A stretch of DNA of 64,000 nt from Oscillospiraceae bacterium (lineage in GTDB: Bacteria > Bacillota > Clostridia > Oscillospirales > Oscillospiraceae): NCBI GenBank assembly GCA_017432615.1, contig JAFRIV010000029.1, positions 1 through 64,000 on the forward strand. Direction: 5' to 3'. Shown piece by piece: positions 57,485 through 64,000 of the stretch; position 1 is the stretch's first letter, and every line of letters starts with the position of its first letter. Below the pieces are notes generated by a model. It was not told where the DNA came from and made no database searches. It saw nothing but the letters and a program-made list of their open reading frames with translations. A program made the position numbers and the translations under genes.

Positions 57485-58537
57485 ATGAACGCAGAGTTTT
57501 TTGAAGCGATCGAGGACATCGAAAAAGAAAAAGGTATTCCGAGAGAATACATGTATGAGAAGATCCGCCTGGCTATGCTGGCAGCGTTTCGCCGTGACAA
57601 TCCGGATTGTGAAGACAATGTGGAGATCATCATGGACGAGAACAAAAAGCAGGTCGGGATGCATGTCAATAAAACAGTGGTAGAAGAAGTGGAGGATCCG
57701 TCCCACGAGATCCAGCTGGAAGCGGCTAAGAAGATTTCCAAACGGGCTTCCGTCGGCAATGTGGTTGCTGTTCCGGTAGAGACAAAGAAGTTCGGCAGAA
57801 TCGCGGCACAGGCAGCAAAACAGGTGATCATCCAGGGAATCCGTGAAGCCGAACGCGGCCTGATCTATGAAGAATTCACTTCGAAAGAGCACGAGATCCT
57901 GACAGGGATCGTCACCAGGATCGAGCCGAAAACAGGGGCTGTTTCCATCCGCATCGCCTCCAACAGCGAGTTTACCGAAGCTATGCTGGCTGCCAATGAG
58001 CGCATCAAAACAGAAGTGCTCAAAGAAGGGGACAGGATCAAGGTCTATGTTGTGGAAGTGCGCAATTCTTCCCGCGGCCCGCAGGTATTGATCAGCAGAA
58101 CGCATCCGGGGCTCGTAAAGCGGCTGTTTGAACTGGAAGTTCCGGAAATTGCCGACGGCACGGTAGAGATCATGTCGGTTGCCCGTGAAGCGGGAAGCCG
58201 TACAAAAATGGCAGTGCGTTCCGAAAACCCGGACGTGGATCCCATCGGTTCCTGCGTCGGCCCGAAAGGCGGGCGTGTTGCTGCAATCGTCGAGGAACTC
58301 GGCGGTGAAAAGATCGATATCATCAAATACAGTGATGTTCCGGAGGATTATATTGCCGCGGCACTGGCCCCTTCAGAGGTCGTCAGTGTGACGATGGCAG
58401 AGGAAGGAAAGAGCTGCCGCGTGGTAGTTCCCGACGATCAGCTTTCTCTTGCAATCGGCAAAGAAGGGCAGAATGCCCGCCTCGCCGCAAAACTGACGGG
58501 TTATAAGATCGACATTAAACCTGTAAGCGAAGCATAA
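57485..58537 (+). CDS. nusA: Transcription termination/antitermination factor NusA
   Basis: 350 residues, the short NusA form usual in Bacillota without C-terminal acidic repeats. N-terminal RNA-polymerase-binding domain (NAEFFEAIEDIEKEKGIPRE), S1 domain (EILTGIVTRIEPKTGAVSIR), KH1 with GSCVGPKGGRVAAIVEELGG and KH2 with LSLAIGKEGQNARLAAKLTG are all present. It modulates pausing and termination and probably regulates its own operon through the leader hairpin. It follows rimP by 22 bases. Confidence 0.97.
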   Translation: MNAEFFEAIEDIEKEKGIPREYMYEKIRLAMLAAFRRDNPDCEDNVEIIMDENKKQVGMHVNKTVVEEVEDPSHEIQLEAAKKISKRASVGNVVAVPVETKKFGRIAAQAAKQVIIQGIREAERGLIYEEFTSKEHEILTGIVTRIEPKTGAVSIRIASNSEFTEAMLAANERIKTEVLKEGDRIKVYVVEVRNSSRGPQVLISRTHPGLVKRLFELEVPEIADGTVEIMSVAREAGSRTKMAVRSENPDVDPIGSCVGPKGGRVAAIVEELGGEKIDIIKYSDVPEDYIAAALAPSEVVSVTMAEEGKSCRVVVPDDQLSLAIGKEGQNARLAAKLTGYKIDIKPVSEA

Positions 58538-58569
58538 GCGGGGAATACCCGAAGAGAGGGGAGAGAAAG

Positions 58570-58842
58570 GTGGCACCTGAAAAAAAGATCCCGATGCGGC
58601 AGTGCCTTGGATGCCGTGAGATGAAGCCGAAGGCAGATCTGATCCGCATTGTGCGTTCTCCGGAGGGATCCGTTTCTATGGATCTGAAAGGGAGAGCGCC
58701 GGGCAGGGGCGCCTATTTATGCCGCAATGCTGACTGTCTCAAACGGGCGATTAAAGGGAGAGCGCTGGAACGTGTTTTCTCTGTAAAGATCGACAATGCG
58801 ATTGCAGAGGCTCTTCAGCAGGAAATGGAGGAACAGCCGTGA
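58570..58842 (+). CDS. rnpM: YlxR/RnpM RNA-binding protein
   Basis: 90 residues. The YlxR motif set is complete: PMRQCLGCREMKPKADLIRI, GRAPGRGAYLC and the basic C-terminal helix. In Bacillus subtilis the homologue (RnpM) modulates RNase P activity. Start is GTG with GAGAGGGGAGAGAAAG upstream. Stop overlaps ylxQ by four bases. Confidence 0.92.
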   Translation: MAPEKKIPMRQCLGCREMKPKADLIRIVRSPEGSVSMDLKGRAPGRGAYLCRNADCLKRAIKGRALERVFSVKIDNAIAEALQQEMEEQP

Positions 58843-59249
58843 CAGATCCCATTACCGGCTTTCTGGGGATCATGCGGAAAGCTTCTGCATTGGCTCCGGG
58901 AGAAGATCAGGCAACGGACGCAGTACTGCGCGGAAAAGCAAGGCTGCTGATCCTGGCATCCGACATTGGGGAGCGGCAGGAAGAGAGAGCGGAACGAATG
59001 CTTGAAGGGCACAGTGCACAGAAACTGAAACTCCCTCTCACAAAGGCAGAGCTGGGGAACGCAATCGGGCTTGGGCAATGCGCCATGCTCGCTGTGACGG
59101 ATCTTGGGTTTGCCAGAGCGCTGATGGAAAAGCTCAAAGAACGGTTTCCGAATCAGTATGATGCGGAGGCGGAAGAGTTGGAGAAGCGCTTTCAGAAGAT
59201 CGAACACAGAAAAACAGCCAAACCCGGCAGCAGATTCAAGAAAAGATAA
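58839..59249 (+). CDS. ylxQ: L7Ae/L30e-family ribosome-associated protein YlxQ
   Basis: 136 residues. The L7Ae-type core is FLGIMRKASALAPGEDQATD, LLILASDIGERQEERAERML, KAELGNAIGLGQCAMLAVTD; a basic tail of about 40 residues (AEAEELEKRFQKIEHRKTAK) extends it. Members bind kink-turn-type RNA. Start is GTG overlapping the rnpM stop. It is the usual neighbour between rnpM and infB. Confidence 0.9.
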   Translation: MTDPITGFLGIMRKASALAPGEDQATDAVLRGKARLLILASDIGERQEERAERMLEGHSAQKLKLPLTKAELGNAIGLGQCAMLAVTDLGFARALMEKLKERFPNQYDAEAEELEKRFQKIEHRKTAKPGSRFKKR

Positions 59250-59267
59250 GCAGGGGAGGAATATAGA

Positions 59268-61700
59268 ATGGCATTAGTGGTAAAATACAGGATCGGTGAC
59301 GTAGCGAAGGATTTTAACGTCGATAGGAAGGATATTTCCGCCATTATGACGGAATACTTCAAGGCGCCCAAATCCTATCAGCAGGTTCTTGCCGATGAGG
59401 AACTGGATGTTATTTTTGATTATATGACGCAACACCATCAGGTGGAAAGTCTGGAAGAGATATTTGCTGTTGCCCCCGCGGCAACGACACCCGCAGAGGC
59501 AAAAGCCGAGACGGAGAGCGTAAAAGAAGGAAATGCCCCAAAGGAGAAACCGCAGAACCAGCTTGCCCAGAAGAACGCTCCGGTAAACCAGAAGAAGCCG
59601 GAACCGACGAAAGCGGCTTCAGAAAACACGCAGAAGGCACCGAATGCTCAGCCGGGTCAGAATACGCAGAACCGAGCCAAGCAGAATAAGCCCTTTACGC
59701 CTCGCCAGGTGGCGGAGAAGCGTGTTGTGGATACCCGCGGCGGCTCCAATGTGAATATCGACAAGTACAACGAAAAGTATGAGACGCTGGGCGGAAACAA
59801 AGCGGATAACTCCAATTTGCGCCGCAGCAACAAGGAAAAGATCCAGAATAAAAACAAGCAGAAGCAGAACCCGCAGATAGCTTCCAGCAAGCGCCGTCAG
59901 GAAGAACGGGACAAGATGAACAAACTCCATCTGGAGATCGCCAAGAAGCAGCCGCTTAAGGTGGAGATCCCGGATGAGATCAGTGTCGGCGATCTGGCTT
60001 CCCGGATGAAAAAGACGGCGGCGGAAGTGATCAAGTCTCTGATGAAAATGGGTACTTTCGTCTCCATTTCCGACGTGATCGATTATGATACGGCTGCCCT
60101 TGTGGCCATGGAAATGGGCTGCAAAGTGGAAAAGGAAGTCGTTGTAACCGTGGAAGAGCGACTGATCGACGATCACGAGGATGCACCGGAAGATCTCGTC
60201 GCCCGTGCACCGGTTGTGGTGGTGATGGGCCACGTAGACCATGGTAAGACGTCTCTGCTGGACTATATCCGCAATTCCAATGTTGCCTCCGGGGAAGCCG
60301 GCGGCATTACGCAGGCCATCGGTGCCTATACAGTTGAAATCGGCGGAAAGCCCATCACCTTCCTGGATACGCCGGGTCATGAAGCCTTTACTTCCATGCG
60401 TGCCCGCGGCGCAATGGTCACGGATATCGCCATTCTTGTGGTGGCGGCAGACGACGGCATCATGCCGCAGACCATTGAAAGCATCAACCATGCCAAAGCG
60501 GCCAACATCCCCGTGGTGGTGGCTATCAATAAAATGGACGTGACGGGTGCCAATCCCGACCGGATCAAGCAACAGCTTACCGAGTACGATCTCGTTCCGG
60601 AGGAATGGGGCGGAGATACGATCGTCTGCCCGATTTCTGCAAAAACAGGTGCCGGGATCGACAACCTGCTGGAAAACCTCACGGTTCTGGCAGAAGTGCA
60701 GGAACTGAAAGCCAATCCGAACCGTGCCGCAAAGGGCGCCGTGATCGAAGCCCGCCTCGACAAAGGCCGCGGCCCGATCATGACGGTTCTTGTCCAGAAC
60801 GGGACATTGAAGCAGGGAGACATCATCATTGCCGGTACGGCTGTAGGGCGCGTCAGGACCATGATCGACGACAAGGGGCGCCATGTCACTTCAGCCGGGC
60901 CTTCTGATCCGGTTGAGATTTCCGGACTTTCCGAAGTGCCAAGCGCCGGAGACACCTTCAATGCAGTGGCAGACGAACGGATGGCGCGTCAGCTTGCCGA
61001 AGAGAGACGCGTTTCCAAGACGAGCAATACCCTCGGCGGCACCAAGAAGGTCAGTCTGGAAGATCTGTTCAGCCAGATCCAGGCCGGCGAGATGAAGACA
61101 CTCAACATTATCATCAAGGCAGATGTACAGGGCTCAGCAGAAGCAGTGAAGAGCTCTCTGGAGAAAATCTCCAATGATGAAGTGCGGGTAAAGGTAATTC
61201 ACAGTGCGGTAGGCGCTATCAATGAAAGTGACGTAATGCTGGCAGCCACATCCGGGGCGATCATTGTCGGGTTCAATGTGCGGCCAGATAATGCCGCCAA
61301 GGAGAGTGCCGCCAGAAGTGATGTAGATATCCGCCTCTACCGCGTCATCTATGACTGCATCAATGAGATAGAAGCTGCCATGAAGGGTATGCTTGCACCG
61401 AAGTATAAGGAAGTCCTGATCGGCCATGCGGAAGTACGTGAAACCTATAAGGTTTCAAAGGTCGGCACTGTCTGCGGCTGCTACTGCACCGATGGTAAGA
61501 TTCAGCGTGGCTGCCAGGTGCGTGTGCTGCGCGACAATATCGTGATCCACGAAGGAGACCTTGCTTCCCTGCGCCGCTTCAAAGACGATGTGAAGGAAGT
61601 TGCTGCCGGATATGAATGCGGTATGCAGGTGGAGAAGTTTAATGACATCAAAGCCGGCGATGTGATCGAATGCTTCGTGATGGAGCAGATCAACGCCTGA
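59268..61700 (+). CDS. infB: Translation initiation factor IF-2
   Basis: 810 residues. An N-terminal winged-helix segment and Gln/Asn/Lys/Pro-rich linker (to about 230) precede the IF2_N domain and the GTPase: G1 GHVDHGKTS near 321, G3 DTPGHEAF, G4 NKMD, G5 SAKTG. Domains II, III and IV follow ([40 protein letters not shown]). The protein positions initiator tRNA on the 30S subunit. GGGGAGGAATAT precedes the ATG. Confidence 0.97.
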   Translation: MALVVKYRIGDVAKDFNVDRKDISAIMTEYFKAPKSYQQVLADEELDVIFDYMTQHHQVESLEEIFAVAPAATTPAEAKAETESVKEGNAPKEKPQNQLAQKNAPVNQKKPEPTKAASENTQKAPNAQPGQNTQNRAKQNKPFTPRQVAEKRVVDTRGGSNVNIDKYNEKYETLGGNKADNSNLRRSNKEKIQNKNKQKQNPQIASSKRRQEERDKMNKLHLEIAKKQPLKVEIPDEISVGDLASRMKKTAAEVIKSLMKMGTFVSISDVIDYDTAALVAMEMGCKVEKEVVVTVEERLIDDHEDAPEDLVARAPVVVVMGHVDHGKTSLLDYIRNSNVASGEAGGITQAIGAYTVEIGGKPITFLDTPGHEAFTSMRARGAMVTDIAILVVAADDGIMPQTIESINHAKAANIPVVVAINKMDVTGANPDRIKQQLTEYDLVPEEWGGDTIVCPISAKTGAGIDNLLENLTVLAEVQELKANPNRAAKGAVIEARLDKGRGPIMTVLVQNGTLKQGDIIIAGTAVGRVRTMIDDKGRHVTSAGPSDPVEISGLSEVPSAGDTFNAVADERMARQLAEERRVSKTSNTLGGTKKVSLEDLFSQIQAGEMKTLNIIIKADVQGSAEAVKSSLEKISNDEVRVKVIHSAVGAINESDVMLAATSGAIIVGFNVRPDNAAKESAARSDVDIRLYRVIYDCINEIEAAMKGMLAPKYKEVLIGHAEVRETYKVSKVGTVCGCYCTDGKIQRGCQVRVLRDNIVIHEGDLASLRRFKDDVKEVAAGYECGMQVEKFNDIKAGDVIECFVMEQINA

Positions 61701-61720
61701 TGTCTGAGGAGTAAGAAACC

Positions 61721-62104
61721 ATGGCATCCAACAGACTTGCAAGAACCAATGATGATATCCAGTTTGTGCTTTCACAGCTGCTGCGCAACATTAAAGATCC
61801 GCGTATTGCGGGTAAAATGATCAGTGTGACGCGGGTGGAGACGACGGGCGACCTTCATTACGCGAAAGTTTGGCTCTCCGTGCTTGACCTGGATGATGAG
61901 AAGGAATTCAAAAAAGGTCTGAAATCCGCTGCCGGATGGCTTCGCAAGGAACTCGGCAGTTCCATGAGCCTCCGATATACGCCTGAACTGGTTTTTGAGA
62001 TCGACCACAGCATTGAGTACGGCGCCCACATCAACCAGGTGCTGGAAAGTCTGCATATCAGCCAGACGACGGAGGAAGGATCTGATGCCGATGAACAGCA
62101 TTAG
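61721..62104 (+). CDS. rbfA: Ribosome-binding factor A
   Basis: 127 residues, KH-fold protein for late 30S maturation. Family segments: RLARTNDDIQFVLSQLLRNI, KDPRIAGKMISVTRVETTGD and SMSLRYTPELVFEIDHSIEY. GGAGTAAGAAACC precedes the ATG. It overlaps nrnA by 20 bases. Confidence 0.95.
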   Translation: MASNRLARTNDDIQFVLSQLLRNIKDPRIAGKMISVTRVETTGDLHYAKVWLSVLDLDDEKEFKKGLKSAAGWLRKELGSSMSLRYTPELVFEIDHSIEYGAHINQVLESLHISQTTEEGSDADEQH

Positions 62105-63038
62105 CCTGCAGGCAGCAGTTGAGTTGCTGCTTGCAGGGGATCGCTTTCTCCTTGTGACGCATCGCAACCCGGACGGAGATACGCTCTGTTCTGCCGCAGC
62201 ACTTTGTAGTGCTCTGAGAAGAGCGGGAAAAACAGCATTTCTTTATCCAAACCGGCAGATTACGGAGAAATATCTGCCGTATGTGAATGCTTATCTGCCG
62301 GGAGAAGATTCCTTCACGCCGGATATTACTGTTGCAGTGGATCTTGCAACCGAAAACATGTTTCCCGAGGGATTTCAGGCACCGGTAGAGCTTTGTATCG
62401 ACCATCATCCTACCAACTCTTTTTACGCCGTGGCTACCATTGTCTGGCCTGAAAAGGCAAGCTGCGGGGAAGTGATCCTGAAAATCATCGAAAAGATGCA
62501 TAAGAAGATTACTCGGGAAGAGGCCGATCTTCTTTACATCGCCCTTTCAACGGATTGCGGCTGCTTTCAGTATGCCAACACCAATGCCGATACATTTCTG
62601 GCGGCTGCGAAACTTATACAGTATGGGGCAGACAACGCCCATTTGAATCTTCCCTTTTTCCGGAAGGTAAGCAAAGCGCGTATCATACTGGAAGGCATGA
62701 TCTATGACGGTATGTGTTTTCACCGCGGCGGAAAAGTGGTGATTGCCACGGTGACCCGTGAGATGCTTGCCGCCTGTCAGGCAACTGAGGACGACTGCGA
62801 TGATCTCGCTGCTCTTCCCGGAAGGGTTCAGGGAGAAGTTGTTGGGATCACCATTCGGGAGATGGAGGACGGATTCTGCAAGATCTCCGTCCGTACAACG
62901 GAAGAGGTTTCCGCCATTGACATATGCAGAGCTTTCGGCGGAGGAGGGCATGAGATGGCGGCAGGCTGCCGGATTTCTGCCCCTGTGCAGCGTGCAAAAG
63001 AACTTCTCCTTGACGTAGTTGATGAGGTCTGGCCATGA
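62085..63038 (+). CDS. nrnA: DHH-family oligoribonuclease/pAp phosphatase NrnA
   Basis: 317 residues. DHH catalytic motifs are THRNPDGDTLCSAAAL (Asp30, Asp32), VAVDLA, CIDHHPTNS and a further Asp in ALSTDCGCFQ; the DHHA1 substrate-binding motif is FGGGGHEMAAG near 285. NrnA degrades short oligoribonucleotides and converts pAp to AMP. Start is ATG 62085 with GGAGGAAGG upstream, inside rbfA; ATG 62091 is a close alternative. Stop overlaps truB (ATGA). Confidence 0.92.
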   Translation: MPMNSISLQAAVELLLAGDRFLLVTHRNPDGDTLCSAAALCSALRRAGKTAFLYPNRQITEKYLPYVNAYLPGEDSFTPDITVAVDLATENMFPEGFQAPVELCIDHHPTNSFYAVATIVWPEKASCGEVILKIIEKMHKKITREEADLLYIALSTDCGCFQYANTNADTFLAAAKLIQYGADNAHLNLPFFRKVSKARIILEGMIYDGMCFHRGGKVVIATVTREMLAACQATEDDCDDLAALPGRVQGEVVGITIREMEDGFCKISVRTTEEVSAIDICRAFGGGGHEMAAGCRISAPVQRAKELLLDVVDEVWP

Positions 63039-63913
63039 CGGGGATCCTTCTGATCGACAAGGGGCCGGGATGGACCAGCAGTGATGTGGTGGCAAAGCTG
63101 CGCGGGGTCCTGAAGGAAAGAAAACTTGGCCACGCAGGCACGTTGGATCCTCTCGCTACCGGCCTGCTGGTGGTCATGGCAGGGCGCGCAGCCCGCGCAT
63201 CGGATTATCTGATGCATCACGAAAAACGCTATCTTGCGCATCTCCGCCTCGGACTGACCACCGATACCCAGGATATCACCGGGACTGTTCTCCGCAAAGT
63301 TCCCTGTAGAACGGGGGAGGAGGAACTGCTCGATGTCCTGGGACATTTTATGGGTAAACAGATGCAGATTCCTCCTATGTATTCCGCCATTAAGATTAAA
63401 GGCAAAAAGCTATACGAGATCGCCAGGCGCGGCGGTGAAGTCGAGCGTGCGCCACGTCCTGTTCAAATCTCCTCTCTTACGCTCTGCGGGCGGGAAGGGG
63501 ATGATTTTATTTTGGACGTCACCTGTTCTGCCGGGACGTATATCCGCACACTTTGCCACGATATCGGGCAGATGCTTGGGTGCGGGGGGTGCATGGCGCA
63601 GCTGAGAAGGCTTTCTTCCGGAGATTTCTCCGTAGAGCAGGCTTATACCGTCTCTGAGGTGGAGGCTGCTGCCTTGCGGGGAGAAGCACAGCAGCTGCTT
63701 CTCCCGGTGGATAAGGTCTTTGAAAACTATCCGGCACTGTCTGTTGATATGCTGCAGGAGAAAGCGCTGCGCTGCGGCAGTTCGGTCCCATACCCTGAAA
63801 AGAACGGGATCTTCCGTGTTTATGCCTCTTCCGGTGAATTCCTTTTACTGGGAAGTGCTGAAAACGGCAGATTAAAAACCGTCAAAAGCTACTTTGAGGT
63901 CGTTTCATCATGA
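63035..63913 (+). CDS. truB: tRNA pseudouridine(55) synthase
   Basis: 292 residues. N-terminal GILLIDKGPGWTSSDVVAKL, catalytic Asp38 in GHAGTLDPLATG, then YLAHLRLGLTTDTQDITG, IPPMYSAIKIKGKKLYEIAR and a PUA-like C-terminal region. It makes pseudouridine 55 in the T loop of tRNAs. Start ATG overlaps the nrnA stop; its own stop overlaps ribF by four bases. Confidence 0.95.
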   Translation: MTGILLIDKGPGWTSSDVVAKLRGVLKERKLGHAGTLDPLATGLLVVMAGRAARASDYLMHHEKRYLAHLRLGLTTDTQDITGTVLRKVPCRTGEEELLDVLGHFMGKQMQIPPMYSAIKIKGKKLYEIARRGGEVERAPRPVQISSLTLCGREGDDFILDVTCSAGTYIRTLCHDIGQMLGCGGCMAQLRRLSSGDFSVEQAYTVSEVEAAALRGEAQQLLLPVDKVFENYPALSVDMLQEKALRCGSSVPYPEKNGIFRVYASSGEFLLLGSAENGRLKTVKSYFEVVSS

Positions 63914-64000
63914 CACAGATCAAGCGTGTGATCGCCATGGGCTTTTTTGACGGCGTGCATCTTGGGCATGCCGCACTGCTCAATACAACCAAACAGCGTG
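63910..64000 (+). CDS. ribF: Riboflavin kinase/FAD synthetase, 5' part only
   Basis: The first 30 codons are present before the window ends. They carry the nucleotidyltransferase motif MGFFDGVHLGHAALL that opens bifunctional RibF. The ATG overlaps the truB stop, and this gene position after truB is usual. The remainder lies to the right of the window. Confidence 0.85.
   Translation, partial: MTQIKRVIAMGFFDGVHLGHAALLNTTKQR

Overview
The window reads as chromosomal DNA of a Gram-positive anaerobe of the Bacillota, class Clostridia (an Oscillospirales/Christensenellales-like gut or rumen bacterium is my best guess). The reasons are: lipobox lipoproteins and Gram-positive surface proteins; the clostridial gene pairs DUF1934-argS and trmL-greA-murI; the rimP-nusA-rnpM-ylxQ-infB-rbfA-nrnA-truB-ribF order; strong AGGAGG ribosome sites; many GTG/TTG starts with ATGA or GTGA overlaps; and sigma-A promoters with 17-base spacers. 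I see no rRNA, tRNA, CRISPR array or intact mobile element.

Layout. 1-6000: an HD-GYP signalling protein, nagB with an overlapping esterase, and a convergent sugar:cation symporter. 6000-11650: an accessory stretch holding a decayed radical-SAM (RiPP-type) gene, then envelope genes: an NlpC/P60 lipoprotein read leftward and, read rightward, a C-type-lectin membrane protein, a beta-lactamase-fold membrane protein with an Asp/Tyr-rich tail, and an amino-acid-binding lipoprotein whose domain order looks circularly permuted. 11650-20050: an oligopeptide ABC transporter operon (binding protein, two permeases, two ATPases, small membrane protein) with an unusually enlarged permease. 20070-27290: MATE exporter, trmL, greA, murI, DUF1934, argS, an HTH membrane regulator and DegV. 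27290-28298: about 1 kb without an ordinary gene, holding two tandem microORFs, helically phased direct repeats and a possible structured RNA.

28299-34750: ychF, rpiB, a GHL-type glycoside hydrolase, VanZ, a thioredoxin reductase/thioredoxin pair whose reductase lacks the usual NADPH motif, an orphan beta-sandwich fragment, DUF896 and a GT4 glycosyltransferase. 34800-38350 (leftward): lysA and tex. 38480-45800: surface and metabolic accessory genes, namely a BspA-type leucine-rich-repeat protein, a secreted purine-nucleoside-permease-family protein, a frameshifted epimerase and an HTH regulator. 46000-56850: EamA transporter, SWIM/SNF2 helicase, HtrA protease, phosphoribosyltransferase, tadA, VanY carboxypeptidase, flavin reductase, a triple zinc-ribbon protein and a phosphodiester glycosidase. 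56900-64000: the rimP-nusA-infB operon behind an attenuator-like terminator, running off the right edge inside ribF.

The most unusual items are the permuted binding protein, the enlarged OppC-like permease paired with a non-lipidated binding protein, the RiPP radical-SAM relic, the pyridine-nucleotide-motif-free thioredoxin reductase and the 27.3-28.3 kb non-coding region. I did not find one complete, clearly new multigene system; the envelope cluster at 6.7-11.6 kb is the best candidate. All functional calls rest on reading motifs by eye, with no database search.
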